Below, piece by piece: positions 34,934 through 44,744 of a DNA stretch of 64,000 nt (positions within the stretch are counted from its first letter, which is position 1; every line of letters begins with the position of its first letter). The DNA lies in NCBI GenBank assembly GCA_963786155.1, contig CAWAXW010000006.1:1178001-1242000 (forward strand), in the 5' to 3' direction. Under the pieces are notes generated by a model. That model had not been told where the DNA came from. It saw nothing but the letters and a program-made list of their open reading frames with translations, and searched no databases. This DNA is from CAWAXW01 sp963786155 (GTDB lineage Bacteria > Actinomycetota > CADDZG01 > WHSQ01). The position numbers and the translations under genes are program-made.

Positions 34934-35370
34934 GCGCGAGAGCGGAGATCCTCGGAACCCCGCGTCTTCGGCGCCGCGGCCTCGTCACGCGTACCGGTGC
35001 CCGGAAGGCCGCGCCGTGGGCGATAGCCGCAGCGATCGCCGCCGTGGCGCTCGTCTTCGGCATCCTGTTGGAACAGGTCGTCCTCGCACAGTCCGCGTTC
35101 AAGCTCACCGAGATCAAACGAGACATAGCGGAAGAGCAAGCCCTGCAAGAAGAGCTGCGACTCGAGGCGGCGCGGCTCGCCAGCCCGGCCCGGATCGAAC
35201 GGCTCGCGCGTACCGAGCTGGGCATGGTCGACCCGATAGACGTTGGATACATCGTTGTCGACATCCCCACCAAGGCTCGAAGCCGGCCCGCATGGGGGGC
35301 TCCCGGAGAGGGATTCGCGTCGGGCGACGCCTCGCTGGGTGAGGGGTTGGTCGAGGGGGCCGGGCCTTAG
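34930..35370 (+). CDS. ftsL: FtsL-like septum formation protein
   Basis: 146 residues starting ATG 34930 (ATGA overlap with rsmH). Bitopic: basic cytosolic N-terminus, one helix (APWAIAAAIAAVALVFGILLEQ), then a coiled-coil (FKLTEIKRDIAEEQALQEELRLEAARL) and the FtsL/DivIC-like PARIERLARTELGMVDP. The tail is Gly/Pro-rich. The position between rsmH and ftsI is that of ftsL. It would scaffold FtsQ/DivIC and activate FtsWI. Confidence 0.85.
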   Translation: MSARAEILGTPRLRRRGLVTRTGARKAAPWAIAAAIAAVALVFGILLEQVVLAQSAFKLTEIKRDIAEEQALQEELRLEAARLASPARIERLARTELGMVDPIDVGYIVVDIPTKARSRPAWGAPGEGFASGDASLGEGLVEGAGP

Positions 35371-37199
35371 TGGCGAGGCCTGTCCGTCCCACACAGAAAA
35401 CAAGGGGGTCGACCCGTGGGCGGGCGGCCCCTTCTTCACATCGGAAGAAGATCCGTCGCTCGGCGGCCCCCCGGAGGCTCATCGGCCTCTTCGTGGTCTT
35501 CATGCTCGCTTTCGGAGCCATGGGGACCCGGCTGGTCGTCGTACAGATCGTGAACTCGCCTGCATACGCGCAACTTGCAACCGATCAGCGCACGAGCGAG
35601 ATCACGTTGGGAGCGCGGCGGGGTGCGATCTTCGATCGCAACGGAGAACCACTGGCGATAACCGTCGATCTTCAGACCGTCTACGCGGATCCGGAACTCG
35701 TCGAGGATGCCGCAACGGCGGCGCAGCAACTCGCTCCGATCCTGAACGAACCGCTCGAAGAGCTGCAGGTCAAGTTGCAAGGATCCTGGGACGGCAGCCG
35801 GTTCGAGTACCTCGCGCGTCAGGTGCCTCCGGAGATCGCGCGGAAGGTCCGAAGGTTGGCGCTGCCCGGTGTTTACATGCAGCCGGAACCGAAGAGGCTC
35901 TATCCCAACGGCCGCTTGGCCTCCCATCTGCTCGGACACGTAGATATCGATGGGGCCGGCCTGGCAGGAGTGGAGCTTCAGTACGACGATCTGCTTCAAG
36001 GGGAGTCCGGAATGGTCGTCGAGGAACGCGATGTTCTGGGTCAGGAGCTCCCCCAGACCGACTCGAGCTACCGCGCGCCGGATCCGGGACGCTCGCTATT
36101 CCTGACGATCGACAAAGAGATCCAGTACTTCACCGAGCTCACCCTGGCCGAAGCCGTGACCGCTTACGGGGCCACGTCGGGGATCGCCGTCATCATGCGC
36201 CCGGGCACCGGGGAGATCCTGGCCCTCGCCAACGTCCCGGATTTCGATCCCAATCGTGCTGGGGAGTTCCCCGACGATGCCCAGCGCAACCGAGGGGTCA
36301 CCGATGTCTACGAGCCGGGTTCGGCTTACAAGATCGTCGCGTCCTCCGGCGTGCTCGAGGAGCGAGTCGTCACGCCGCGCACGATGTTCACGGTGCCCGA
36401 CGAGTATGCGTATTCGGATCGCGTCTTCCACGACTCGCATCCGCACGCGACCGAACGGATGTCGGTGACCGAGATCATCGAACAGTCCAGCAACGTCGGC
36501 ACGATCCAGATCGGATTGAAGTTGGGAGGCCGGAAGCTGGACGCGTTCGTCCGCGACTATGGATTCGGATCGAAGACGGGCCTCGATTTCCCCGGTGAGT
36601 CTCCCGGCATCGTTCTCGATCGCGACGATTGGTCAGGTTCCACGATCGCGACGATCCCCATCGGGCAAGGGATCGCCGTGACCGCGCTTCAGATGGTCAG
36701 CGCCTATTCGGCGATCGCGAACCAGGGGATGTGGGTGGAGCCGAAACTCCTATACGGAGCCATGGACGAACGCGATCGGATAGTGCCTTCGTCGCGACCG
36801 GGACGCCACCGCGTCATCTCCAAACGTGTGGCGCGACAGATGGTGTCCATCCTGCAAGGAGTCGTCAAACGGGGGACGGGCACGGCCGCCATGATCCCCG
36901 GATATGCCGTCGCCGGTAAGACCGGCACCGCGCAGAAACCTCTTCCGGGTGGAGGGTACGGATCGTCCTACACCGCATCCTTCGCGGGCTTCGCGCCCGC
37001 CCACGAGCCCGAAGTAGTAGCGATCGTCGTCCTCGACGAACCCAGTCCCATCTGGGGTGGGCTGACGGCGGCCCCGACCTTTCGCACGATCGTGGAGTTC
37101 GCCCTGCGCCACCTCGGAGTCGCGCCCACCGGAGATGCCGAGAAAGCCGCACGCGAGATCGAGGCGGCGGGGGCCGAAGTGACTCCCGCCCACGACTAG
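35370..37199 (+). CDS. ftsI: Septal peptidoglycan transpeptidase (class B PBP, FtsI/PBP3)
   Basis: 609 residues from GTG 35370 (TAGTG overlap). One N-terminal helix (LIGLFVVFMLAFGAMGTRLVVVQ), a PBP-dimer domain (GARRGAIFDRNGEPLA), then the transpeptidase: SxxK at Ser318 (EPGSAYKI, Tyr where many have Phe), SSN at 373-375 and KTGT near residue 516. No PASTA domains. It cross-links septal peptidoglycan with FtsW. Overlaps ftsL and precedes murE by 9 nt. Confidence 0.96.
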   Translation: MARPVRPTQKTRGSTRGRAAPSSHRKKIRRSAAPRRLIGLFVVFMLAFGAMGTRLVVVQIVNSPAYAQLATDQRTSEITLGARRGAIFDRNGEPLAITVDLQTVYADPELVEDAATAAQQLAPILNEPLEELQVKLQGSWDGSRFEYLARQVPPEIARKVRRLALPGVYMQPEPKRLYPNGRLASHLLGHVDIDGAGLAGVELQYDDLLQGESGMVVEERDVLGQELPQTDSSYRAPDPGRSLFLTIDKEIQYFTELTLAEAVTAYGATSGIAVIMRPGTGEILALANVPDFDPNRAGEFPDDAQRNRGVTDVYEPGSAYKIVASSGVLEERVVTPRTMFTVPDEYAYSDRVFHDSHPHATERMSVTEIIEQSSNVGTIQIGLKLGGRKLDAFVRDYGFGSKTGLDFPGESPGIVLDRDDWSGSTIATIPIGQGIAVTALQMVSAYSAIANQGMWVEPKLLYGAMDERDRIVPSSRPGRHRVISKRVARQMVSILQGVVKRGTGTAAMIPGYAVAGKTGTAQKPLPGGGYGSSYTASFAGFAPAHEPEVVAIVVLDEPSPIWGGLTAAPTFRTIVEFALRHLGVAPTGDAEKAAREIEAAGAEVTPAHD

Positions 37200-37208
37200 G
37201 GTCGAGCG

Positions 37209-38729
37209 GTGACCATAGGTTCTTCGGTGACGCTGCAGGAGATCGTGTCGGCGATGGGAGAGCTCGCCGTAAGAGTGGACGGCGACCCCACCACGACCGT
37301 GAGCGGCTTGGCTTACGACTCGCGCCGGGTCGTTTCGGGCGACCTCTTCGCTTGCATCCCGGGCCTGGTCACCGACGGTCACGTGCATGCCCCCCAAGCC
37401 GTGGCCGCAGGAGCGACGGCCCTGCTGGTGGAAAGGCCGCTCGACCTCTCAGTGCCGCAGATCGTCGTGAGCGATGCTCGGCGCGCGTTGGGGTTGGCGT
37501 CGGCGCGCCTTTTGGGGAACCCCGCTTCCGAACTGCTCTTGCTCGGCGTGACGGGCACGAACGGAAAGACGACAACGACCATGTTGCTCGAGTCGATACT
37601 TCGCGCCGGGCGCTATCGCACGGGTCTTATCGGAACGATCGAGACCCGCGTAGGCGACGACCGCCGGCCGGGGGTGCGCACGACGCCCGAATCGCTCGAC
37701 CTTCACCGGCTCTTCGCCGAGATGGTTGCCGAGGGGGTGAAGGCTGTTGCGATGGAAGTGACTTCGCATGCACTCGCCCTTCACAGAGTGGAGGGGATCC
37801 ACTTCGAAGTCGCTTCCTTCACGAACCTTTCCCAAGACCACCTCGACTTCCACACGGGGATGGAGGATTACTTCGCCGCCAAGAAGGAGTTGTTCACTCC
37901 GCAGCGCAGTGCGCGCGCGACGATCAATATCGACGATCCCTACGGCCGCCGTCTGATGGACGAATCGGGAGTGCCGGCGATCTCGTTCGGCGTGGCCCCC
38001 GACGCCGCGGTCCGGGCCGAAAAGATCGCGGCCGGAACCACGCGCACGGACCTCGTCGTCGCCGTCGAGCACACGGAGCTGCCGAGCTCGCGGATCCCTA
38101 TCTCCACCGGCTTGGTGGGGTTGTTCAACGTCTCCAACTGCCTGGCGGCGGTCGCGACCGGGCTCGCCTGCGGGATCGACCCCGATGCCGTTGCGGCCGG
38201 AATAGAGAACCTCCGAACCGTTCCCGGCCGGTTCGAATCCGTGGACGCGGGCCAGCCCTTCAGCGTGGTGGTGGACTACGCCCACACGCCCGACTCGTTG
38301 GACAACGTCCTGCGGGAGGCGCGCAGGCTGGCCGAGCACACCGGGGGCCGCGTCGTCGGACTCTTCGGGTGTGGCGGAGATCGTGACCGAGGCAAACGAC
38401 CCCTTATGGGGGCTGTCGCCGCCCGCTACGCGGACGTCGTTGTGGTTACCTCGGACAACCCTCGCAGCGAAGATCCCGTAGCGATCATCGACGCGATCCT
38501 CGAGGGCGTCATCGCCGAGCGACCCGATGGCCCCGACGTCGTCGAGCCGGACCGCCGCGTGGCGATAAGGGAGGCTTTGGAAAGAGCTCGTCCCGGCGAC
38601 GTCGTCGTGATCGCGGGGAAAGGCCACGAGACCGGCCAAGAGTTCGCCGACAAGACGATTCCGTTCGACGACCGCATCGTGGCGCGCGCAGAGCTTGCCA
38701 CGCTCGGCTGGGACAAGAAGCAAACATGA
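37209..38729 (+). CDS. murE: UDP-MurNAc-tripeptide synthetase, diaminopimelate-adding type
   Basis: 506 residues from GTG 37209. ATP site LLGVTGTNGKTTTTMLLES, substrate regions LDLHRLFAEMVAEGVKAVAMEVTSHAL and LSQDHLDFHTGMEDYFAAK, then VVVDYAHTPDSLDNVL. The specificity motif is DNPR (VTSDNPRSEDP), which marks meso-diaminopimelate as the added residue, so the wall is A1-gamma-like meso-DAP. Its stop overlaps mraY directly: the usual murF gene between them is missing. Confidence 0.96.
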   Translation: MTIGSSVTLQEIVSAMGELAVRVDGDPTTTVSGLAYDSRRVVSGDLFACIPGLVTDGHVHAPQAVAAGATALLVERPLDLSVPQIVVSDARRALGLASARLLGNPASELLLLGVTGTNGKTTTTMLLESILRAGRYRTGLIGTIETRVGDDRRPGVRTTPESLDLHRLFAEMVAEGVKAVAMEVTSHALALHRVEGIHFEVASFTNLSQDHLDFHTGMEDYFAAKKELFTPQRSARATINIDDPYGRRLMDESGVPAISFGVAPDAAVRAEKIAAGTTRTDLVVAVEHTELPSSRIPISTGLVGLFNVSNCLAAVATGLACGIDPDAVAAGIENLRTVPGRFESVDAGQPFSVVVDYAHTPDSLDNVLREARRLAEHTGGRVVGLFGCGGDRDRGKRPLMGAVAARYADVVVVTSDNPRSEDPVAIIDAILEGVIAERPDGPDVVEPDRRVAIREALERARPGDVVVIAGKGHETGQEFADKTIPFDDRIVARAELATLGWDKKQT

Positions 38730-39769
38730 CCGCGATCATGGTTGCCGCGATCGTCGGCCTCGTCGTCTCCCTGCTCGGCACGCCGCTGGCGATCAAGACC
38801 TTCAGGCGCAAGGGCTGGGGTCAGTTGATCCGCGAGGAAGGGCCGAAGGCCCACTACGAGAAGAGGGGCACGCCCACGATGGGAGGCCTCGTCATACTCG
38901 CGGGAGCGCTGCTCGGCTACACCTTGTCCCACATAGGCCGGGGACGGTTCTACGACTTCACCGATAGCGGACTGCTGGCGATCGGCGCGATCGTGGCCCT
39001 CGGCGCCCTCGGGTTCCTCGACGACATCATCAAGATCCGCAAGTCACGCTCGCTCGGGCTGCGCAGCCGGGCCAAGTTCCTGGGCCAGCTGTTCATCGCG
39101 GGGATCTTCGGCATCGTTGCAGTGCAGGTCGTCGATATCGGAACCGACATCTCCTTCTTCCGCTCGACTGCGATCAACCTGGGCATCGTCTTCTACATCT
39201 GGGTGTTCATCATGATCGCTGCGTCTTCGAACGGAGTGAACCTCACCGACGGGATGGACGGCCTTGCGGTCGGCTCTGCCGCCCAGGTGTTCGCCGCCTT
39301 TGTGATAGTCGCGTTCTGGCAATTCCGTCATCAGGACTTCTACGACGTCCAGATCAGCGGTACGGATCCATTCGATCTTGCTCTGGTCGCGGCCGCGCTG
39401 TTCGGTGCATGCGCCGGCTTTCTGTGGTGGAACACCGCGCCGGCGAAGATCTTCATGGGCGACACGGGCTCGATCATGCTTGGGGGAGCCATGGCGGTCC
39501 TTGCGATCCTCCTCAACACTCAGCTCCTGCTCGTGATCCTCGGAGGGCTCTATGTCGTCGAGACCCTGTCCGTCGTCGCACAGGTGGCGGTCTTCAAACG
39601 GTCGGGGCGCCGGTTGTTCCTGATGGCGCCGATCCATCACCACTACGAGCTGGCCGGATGGCCGGAGATCACGGTGATCGTTCGGTTCTGGGTGCTCTCC
39701 GGTCTGTCGGTGGCCTTCGGCATCGGCCTCTTCTATGCGGATTGGCTCTCCAAGGGCGGGACGAGATGA
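38726..39769 (+). CDS. mraY: Phospho-MurNAc-pentapeptide translocase
   Basis: 347 residues, ten helices. Signatures: GPKAHYEKRGTPTMGGLVI near the start, GFLDDIIKIRKSRSLGLRSRAKF (DD of the Mg site), VNLTDGMDGLAVG, and FMGDTGSIMLGG, plus the cytosolic LMAPIHHHYELAGWPE histidine loop. It makes lipid I from UDP-MurNAc-pentapeptide and undecaprenyl phosphate at the inner membrane face. Starts ATG 38726 within the murE stop. Confidence 0.97.
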   Translation: MTAIMVAAIVGLVVSLLGTPLAIKTFRRKGWGQLIREEGPKAHYEKRGTPTMGGLVILAGALLGYTLSHIGRGRFYDFTDSGLLAIGAIVALGALGFLDDIIKIRKSRSLGLRSRAKFLGQLFIAGIFGIVAVQVVDIGTDISFFRSTAINLGIVFYIWVFIMIAASSNGVNLTDGMDGLAVGSAAQVFAAFVIVAFWQFRHQDFYDVQISGTDPFDLALVAAALFGACAGFLWWNTAPAKIFMGDTGSIMLGGAMAVLAILLNTQLLLVILGGLYVVETLSVVAQVAVFKRSGRRLFLMAPIHHHYELAGWPEITVIVRFWVLSGLSVAFGIGLFYADWLSKGGTR

Positions 39770-41106
39770 GCTTCGCGGGCAAGCGCGTCTTAGTCGTTGG
39801 ACTTGGAGTGAGCGGACACGCAGCCGCGCGCGTCCTGGCCTCGCTCGACGCAAAGGTTCGCGTCACCGAGGCCTCCGATTCGCCGGAGGTAAGAGAACGT
39901 GCTGAAGAGCTCTCAGCCGCCGGGGTGGAGGTGGAGGTCGGAGGCCACGACCTCGAGCGGCTGGACGCGGACCTGGCAGTTGTGAGCCCGGGCATCAAGC
40001 CGTCGGCGGAGGTGATGGTGGCCTTGGCTAGTCGCCGGATAGAAGTGATCGGCGAAGTGGAGCTAGCGGCCCGGCTCGCATCCTGCGACTTCATCGGTGT
40101 CACCGGAACCAACGGCAAGACGACGACGACCACGCTGTTGGCGTCCATGCTGACCGAGTCGGGGTACGAGTGCATCGCCGCTGGGAACATCGGCAAGCCA
40201 CTGGTCGAGGCTGCATTGGAATCGTCGCCCGACGGCGTGATCGCTGCGGAGCTTTCGAGCTTCCAGCTCGCGACCATCGACACGTTCAGACCGAACATCG
40301 CCGTCGTGCTCAATGTTGCCGAAGATCACACCGACTGGCACGGAACCTTCGCTGCCTACCGCGACGACAAGGCTCGCATCACCGAGAACCAGCTGCCCGA
40401 GGACGTCTTAGTGCCGAACCTCGAAGATCCCGTGGCGATGAGCATCGCCGAGGGTTCGAGAGCGCGGATCGTGCCCTTCTCGTACGTGACCGCTCCCGAA
40501 GATGGGATCGGTTGCGCGAGCGGAGAGATCCTGTGGCGAGGGACGACGTTGCTCGACGCGAGCGAGATCTTGCTGCCCGGAGACGCGGGGGTTGAGGACG
40601 TTTGTGCGGCAGCGGGGGCTGCCCTGTCGTACGAAGCCGATCCCGACGCGGTGGTGCGGGCCGTCAAGCGCTTCCGTGGTCTTCCTCACCGGCTCGAGAC
40701 GATCGCCGAGATCGAGGGCGTGGCCTACATCGACGATTCCAAGGCGACCAATCCTCACGCGACGCTCGCGGCGGTCGGTGGGCTGACCGATGTCGTGCTC
40801 ATCGCGGGAGGTCGCAACAAGGGTATGGACCTTCACCAACTGACGCAGACGGTCCCTCCGGTTATCGGGGTCGTCGCGCTGGGAGAGGCCGCGGCCGATA
40901 TCGAGCACGTGTTCTCTGGTCTCGTTCCGACGCGTATCGCGACTTCGATGCATGAAGCAGTGGTCCTCGCGCACGCGCTTGCGCGGCGCGGAGGATCCGT
41001 CTTGCTCTCACCCGGATGTGCGAGCCTGGACATGTACAAGAACTATGAAGAGCGTGGCGATGACTTCGCGCGCGAGGTAAGGAGGATCGATGGCGACGAG
41101 GAGTGA
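39766..41106 (+). CDS. murD: UDP-MurNAc-L-alanine:D-glutamate ligase
   Basis: 446 residues from ATG 39766 (overlaps mraY stop). N-terminal Rossmann segment RVLVVGLGVSGHAAARVL, ATP loop GVTGTNGKTTTTTLL (residues 111-125), AAELSSFQL, NVAEDHTDWHG, and the C-terminal AYIDDSKATNPHATLAAV and SPGCASLDMYKNYEERGDDF. The ORF is open far upstream, but family homology begins here. Adds D-Glu in lipid II precursor synthesis. Confidence 0.96.
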   Translation: MSFAGKRVLVVGLGVSGHAAARVLASLDAKVRVTEASDSPEVRERAEELSAAGVEVEVGGHDLERLDADLAVVSPGIKPSAEVMVALASRRIEVIGEVELAARLASCDFIGVTGTNGKTTTTTLLASMLTESGYECIAAGNIGKPLVEAALESSPDGVIAAELSSFQLATIDTFRPNIAVVLNVAEDHTDWHGTFAAYRDDKARITENQLPEDVLVPNLEDPVAMSIAEGSRARIVPFSYVTAPEDGIGCASGEILWRGTTLLDASEILLPGDAGVEDVCAAAGAALSYEADPDAVVRAVKRFRGLPHRLETIAEIEGVAYIDDSKATNPHATLAAVGGLTDVVLIAGGRNKGMDLHQLTQTVPPVIGVVALGEAAADIEHVFSGLVPTRIATSMHEAVVLAHALARRGGSVLLSPGCASLDMYKNYEERGDDFAREVRRIDGDEE

Positions 41107-42259
41107 GAGGGTCGCACTGCCGCGTTCCAGGGCTGTAGAGGAGAGGCGCCGTATGCAGCCCGCGACTCTCCTCGTCATCGCGACCTGTTCGCTGTTGGGG
41201 CTGGGGCTCGTGATGATCCTGTCCGCAAGCTCCGTTGCGTCGTTCGCCAACTATGGGTCCTCGTATCTCTTCTTCAAGAAGCAGCTGTTGTGGGCGGCGA
41301 TCGGAGGCGCAAGCTTCATCGTCTTCTCGCGGCTCGATTACCGTCATCTCAAGGGCGTTGGTTACCCGGCTTACGCACTGGTCTTCATCCTGCTGCTGGC
41401 GGTCTTGGTCCCGGGCGTAGGGATCACGACGGGAGGCAGCTCGAGGTGGCTGGGGGCCGGGCCCTTCACGTTCCAACCGTCCGAGCTCGCGAAACTGGCT
41501 CTCGTTCTGTTCGCGGCCGATGTGTTCTCTCGTAAGAAGGAGTCCAGCCTGCGGGAGTTCACACACACTGCATTGCCGCTGGTTCCGGCGCTCGGTGGGC
41601 TTACGGTCCTCGTCATCGCTCAGCCAGACCTCGGCACGACGCTGTTGCTGGGGAGCATTGCACTCGGCATGCTGTTCGTTGCGGGCGCGCCGTTGGGCTA
41701 TGTGACGATCATCGGCGGTGCCGGTGGCGCCCTTGCGGGCTTCGCCGCTCTCAGCGCTCCCTACCGTCGCGAGCGCGTGCTCTCGTTCCTGAACCCGTGG
41801 TCAGACCCTCTCGACACCGGTTATCAGGCCATCCAGTCGATGTTCGCGTTGGGGTCCGGAGGATGGTTCGGCGTCGGGATCGGCGCAAGCAGGCAGAAGT
41901 GGCTCTACATACCGAACGCGCATACGGACTTCATCGTGGCGATCATCGGCGAGGAGACTGGGCTCATCGGCACGTCCGTCGTCCTGGGTCTGTTCGCCTT
42001 CATCGCGTATCTCGGTATCCGTATCGCGCGCAACGCTCCCGACCGGTTCGGGACGCTGCTCGCATCGGGGATCACGATCTGGATCACGGTGCAGGCGCTC
42101 GTGAACATCGGTGCCGTGACGGCGTCTCTCCCCATAACCGGTGTCCCTCTCCCACTCGTGTCGTTCGGTGGATCGTCGCTCGTGGTGTCCCTCATCGCGA
42201 TGGGGATCCTGGTGAGCATCGCCCGACACTCGAGGGAGCGCCGCCCCAAACCGAGATGA
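41090..42259 (+). CDS. ftsW: Septal peptidoglycan glycosyltransferase FtsW (SEDS family)
   Basis: 389 residues, ten predicted helices, overlapping murD by 17 nt. Family motifs: VMILSASSVASFANYGSSYLFFKKQ, GSSRWLGAGPFTFQPSELAKLALVLF (with the catalytic-type Glu region downstream), VIAQPDLGTTLLLG, and the C-terminal GVPLPLVSFGGSSLVVSLIAMGIL. Together with FtsI it polymerises septal glycan strands. The C-terminus is basic (RERRPKPR) and overlaps murG by 4 nt. Confidence 0.96.
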   Translation: MATRSERVALPRSRAVEERRRMQPATLLVIATCSLLGLGLVMILSASSVASFANYGSSYLFFKKQLLWAAIGGASFIVFSRLDYRHLKGVGYPAYALVFILLLAVLVPGVGITTGGSSRWLGAGPFTFQPSELAKLALVLFAADVFSRKKESSLREFTHTALPLVPALGGLTVLVIAQPDLGTTLLLGSIALGMLFVAGAPLGYVTIIGGAGGALAGFAALSAPYRRERVLSFLNPWSDPLDTGYQAIQSMFALGSGGWFGVGIGASRQKWLYIPNAHTDFIVAIIGEETGLIGTSVVLGLFAFIAYLGIRIARNAPDRFGTLLASGITIWITVQALVNIGAVTASLPITGVPLPLVSFGGSSLVVSLIAMGILVSIARHSRERRPKPR

Positions 42260-43341
42260 GAGTTGTGATCGCTTGTGGCGGCACGGCCGGGCACGTGAAC
42301 CCCGGGCTTGCCCTTGCCGCCGCCTTCGATGGAGACGTCGTCTTCATCGGAGCACGCGGAGGGGTTGAAGGAGACCTCTTCGAGCGCGCGGGTCATGACT
42401 TCAACACGATCGACGTCAGGGGCTTCGATCGGTCCAAACCTCTGTCCATAGTCCCCACCGGTCTGCGCGCCCTCGGCGCCGTGCGCGAGGCGCGAGCTCT
42501 GCTGCAGGCCATACGACCTTCCGTGGTCGTGGGTATGGGCGGATACGTGAGCTTGCCCGTGGCGATCGCTGCGAGGCGCACCCCCGTGGTCCTGCACGAG
42601 CAGAACATCGTCCTCGGGCTTTCCAACCGTGTCGGCAAGCGCTTCGCAGAGCGGGTTGCGGTGTCGTTCGAAGAGACGCTCGATGCCGTAGGGCCCAAGG
42701 GCGTGCTCACGGGCAACCCCGTCGGGCGAGACGTGGTCGAGATGGACCGTGAGGTGGAGAAGACCAGAGCGGTCGAGCGTTTCGACATGGACCCCGGTCG
42801 CCGGACCGTGATCATCTTCGGAGGAAGTCTCGGTGCCAAGCGCATCAACGACGCCGCTGCCGGCCTGGCGAGCATCTGGGCAGAACGCAGCGACCGGCAG
42901 ATCCTGCACATAACGGGTTTGAGGGATGAGCATGCGAGTTCGATGCCAACTGAGGAATCAAACAAACGAGGGTTGATCTACCGACGCGTTAGATACGTCG
43001 ACAGGATGATCGAGGCATACGCGCTTGCCGACCTTGCGGTGACGCGAGGCGGAGCAACCTCGCTGGCGGAGTTGTGCATCGCGGGGGTGCCCTCGATCGT
43101 CGTCCCGTACCCATTCCACCGCGATCGCCAGCAAGAGCTCCAAGCTCGCGCCTTGGAACGCGCCGGAGCGTCGGCCGTCCTCCCGGACGAAGAGGCTTCG
43201 GGCGAGACCCTGGCCGCACGTCTCGATGCCGTCCTCGGGGACACAGCCGAGTTGGCCGCGCGCGCCGCGGCCGCTCGCCGGATGGCCCGTCCCCACGCAG
43301 CCGAGGCCTTGGCCGCGGTCCTCGAGGAGGTTGGTGGATGA
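42256..43341 (+). CDS. murG: Lipid II synthase (N-acetylglucosaminyltransferase)
   Basis: 361 residues from ATG 42256: VVIACGGTAGHVNPGLALAAAF is the first glycine loop, VVGMGGYVSLPVAIAA and VLHEQNIVLGLSNRVGKRFAERVAV follow, then the second domain IIFGGSLGAKRINDAA and the donor-binding ADLAVTRGGATSLAELCIAGVPSIVVPYPF. Transfers GlcNAc from UDP-GlcNAc to lipid I. ATGA overlaps on both sides. Confidence 0.96.
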   Translation: MRVVIACGGTAGHVNPGLALAAAFDGDVVFIGARGGVEGDLFERAGHDFNTIDVRGFDRSKPLSIVPTGLRALGAVREARALLQAIRPSVVVGMGGYVSLPVAIAARRTPVVLHEQNIVLGLSNRVGKRFAERVAVSFEETLDAVGPKGVLTGNPVGRDVVEMDREVEKTRAVERFDMDPGRRTVIIFGGSLGAKRINDAAAGLASIWAERSDRQILHITGLRDEHASSMPTEESNKRGLIYRRVRYVDRMIEAYALADLAVTRGGATSLAELCIAGVPSIVVPYPFHRDRQQELQARALERAGASAVLPDEEASGETLAARLDAVLGDTAELAARAAAARRMARPHAAEALAAVLEEVGG

Positions 43342-44744
43342 ATCTCTTTTTCCAGGGGCGCATCCACTTCATCGGGATCGGCGGCGCCGGCATGTCGGCG
43401 ATCGCGAAGGTCTTGCTAGAACGCGGGCACGAGGTCTCGGGGAGTGACCTCAAGCGGTCGCAGGCCGCCACCGTCCTCGAAGCCATGGGCGCGTCCGTGC
43501 ACATCGGCCACCGCGCCGACCTCGTGGAGGGAGCAGGGGTGGTGGTTGCCTCGTCCGCGATCGCCGCGTCCAACCCCGAGCTCGAGAGGGCCCGGGCTCT
43601 TGGCATCGGTGTAATGAGTCGCGGGGAAGCCTTGGCTGCAGTCCTCGGGACCGGTCGCCCGATCGTCGTCGCCGGTACGCATGGGAAGACCACCACCACC
43701 TCGATGATCGTTTCAACTCTGCTGTCGGCAGGCCGCGATCCCACCTACCTGGTCGGGGGCGGGCTCAACGATGCCGGCACCAACGCCCGCTCGGGCAAGG
43801 ACGACGTTGCGGTTGCAGAGTCCGACGAGAGCGATGGATCGTTCCTTCTTCTCCACCCGCACATCGCGGTGGTCACGAACCTCGAAGCGGATCACCTCGA
43901 CCACTGGGGGACCTTCGAGAGCCTCGCGGACGGATTCCGCCGGTTCCTCTACGCAGTGCAGGAGGAGGGGACCGCGATCGTCCCGGCCGACGACGACGCG
44001 CTTACGGCGCATGCCCGCGATTCGGGCCGGAAGGTGATGACGTTCGGTAGTGGGGGAGACGTGATGGCGATCGAGCCCGCGCCCGAGGCCGGAGGTACGG
44101 CGTTCGAGTTGTCGAGCGGGACCGAACGCCGCACCGTCGTGCTCCGAGTGCCGGGATCGCACAACGTGGAGAATGCTCTCGCCGCGGCCGCGGCGTGTCT
44201 GTCTGCAGGCTGCAGCCTCGATGAGGTGGCGACGGGACTCTCTTCGTTCAGAGGGGTCGAACGTCGCTTCCAATTCCTTGGAACCGCCCGCGAGGTGACG
44301 GTCGTCGACGATTACGCCCATCACCCGACCGAGGTGAAGGCCACGCTGGCGGCAACGCGCCCGGGCCCCTGGCGCCGGGTGGTCGCCGTGTTCCAACCGC
44401 ATCGCTACTCCCGTACGGCGGCTCTCTGGCGGGACTTCGGAGCTGCGTTCGAGCCGGCGGATCGCGTGGTCGTCACCGACGTCTACGGCGCGGGTGAGAT
44501 GCCGGTGCCGGGGATCAGCGGCAAGCTCATCGCCGATGCCGTCTGCGCGAACTGGCCGGGGCGGCCGGTTGCGTACCTTCCTCATCGCGAGGAACTGGTC
44601 GACTATTTGATCTCGAGCGCGCGCTCCGGCGACCTTCTGTTGACGTTGGGAGCCGGCGATATCACCGGGGTGGGCGATCAGATCCTCGCCAGACTTAGGA
44701 AGTCTCCGGTCCGCCTTCGACAGACGCCCCGGGGGCGCTCGTGA
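43338..44744 (+). CDS. murC: UDP-MurNAc:L-alanine ligase
   Basis: 468 residues from ATG 43338. N-terminal IHFIGIGGAGMSAIAKVLLERGHEVSGSD, ATP loop VAGTHGKTTTTSM (from residue 111), AVAESDESDGSFLLLHPHIAVVTNLEADHLDHW, VVDDYAHHPTEVKATLAA and FQPHRYSRTAALW. Catalyses the first amino-acid addition to UDP-MurNAc. Usual place after murG. Confidence 0.97.
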   Translation: MNLFFQGRIHFIGIGGAGMSAIAKVLLERGHEVSGSDLKRSQAATVLEAMGASVHIGHRADLVEGAGVVVASSAIAASNPELERARALGIGVMSRGEALAAVLGTGRPIVVAGTHGKTTTTSMIVSTLLSAGRDPTYLVGGGLNDAGTNARSGKDDVAVAESDESDGSFLLLHPHIAVVTNLEADHLDHWGTFESLADGFRRFLYAVQEEGTAIVPADDDALTAHARDSGRKVMTFGSGGDVMAIEPAPEAGGTAFELSSGTERRTVVLRVPGSHNVENALAAAAACLSAGCSLDEVATGLSSFRGVERRFQFLGTAREVTVVDDYAHHPTEVKATLAATRPGPWRRVVAVFQPHRYSRTAALWRDFGAAFEPADRVVVTDVYGAGEMPVPGISGKLIADAVCANWPGRPVAYLPHREELVDYLISSARSGDLLLTLGAGDITGVGDQILARLRKSPVRLRQTPRGRS

